Assembly (NCBI RefSeq): GCF_025717605.1
Contig: NZ_JAJIRQ010000001.1
Location: 342,916-406,915, forward strand
Length of the DNA stretch: 64,000 nucleotides
Direction of reading: 5' to 3'
Source of the DNA: Paucibacter sp. TC2R-5
Lineage (GTDB): Bacteria > Pseudomonadota > Gammaproteobacteria > Burkholderiales > Burkholderiaceae_C
Shown here: one piece after another, positions 63,967 through 64,000 of the stretch
Numbering within the stretch: position 1 is the stretch's first letter
Layout: each line of letters begins with the position of its first letter
Notes under the pieces: generated by a model
The model's database searches: none
The model's input: only the letters and a program-made list of their open reading frames with translations
Told to the model about the DNA's origin: nothing
Position numbers and translations under genes: made by a program

Positions 63967-64000
63967 GGCTATGCCGGTCGCCTGTGGCGCCGTCATAGCT

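Overview
The window looks like chromosomal DNA from a Burkholderiales bacterium, probably near Roseateles/Paucibacter/Rubrivivax. This is an inference from high GC, gene content (sucA, etfBA, alkB, a large che/mcp cluster with DWQSF/EWESF tails) and protein style; no marker gene was compared.

Left part (about 1-27,560) is an accessory, defence-rich island. Its right edge is marked by a 672-residue tyrosine recombinase (25,460-27,478) next to the 3' end of a tRNA-Gly(CCC) gene (27,561-27,634); the left edge was not found. From left to right it holds: an AT-rich end with two TGATCA-centred palindromes; a small membrane protein resembling the tail of SPFH/band-7 proteins without the SPFH domain; a 1,597-residue DUF4011-helicase-Vsr-DUF3320 protein of the single-gene Hhe antiphage type; a WYL regulator; a complete type I-C CRISPR-Cas locus (cas3-cas5-cas8c-cas7-cas4-cas1-cas2) with a decayed toxin-antitoxin pair inside it; and a CRISPR array of 104 repeats by hand count (16,385-23,824). 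About one third of its 103 spacers are copies of others, and the oldest repeats carry compensatory stem changes. Beyond the array lie two near-duplicate 50-51-residue membrane proteins around a ChrB-N-like gene, and a decayed coding stretch.

Right part (27,561-64,000) reads as ordinary host chromosome. It has a ygiD-type dioxygenase; an FtsX-type permease with no ATPase beside it; a minus-strand chemotaxis cluster read in the order cheZ-like, cheY, cheA, mcp, cheW, mcp, mcp; a plus-strand signalling run of receiver-histidine kinase, LuxR-type regulator, CHASE8-like diguanylate cyclase, TonB-type receptor and YfiR; murI; an acyl-CoA oxidation group (etfB, etfA, acyl-CoA dehydrogenase, nitronate monooxygenase-like); dctA; alkB with a divergent AraC regulator; two tandem solute-binding proteins with no transporter; a cysteine-cluster protein; a 2-oxoglutarate/Fe(II)-type oxygenase; and sucA at the right end.

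The island genes fit layered phage defence: Hhe as a nuclease-helicase, and Cascade/Cas3 with an active adaptation module, possibly controlled by the WYL protein. The che cluster and the two-component/c-di-GMP genes suggest a motile organism that links outer-membrane or periplasmic sensing to lifestyle switching. The etf, acyl-CoA dehydrogenase, alkB, dctA and sucA genes point to use of alkanes, fatty acids and organic acids. All functions are read from sequence motifs by eye; no database search was run.
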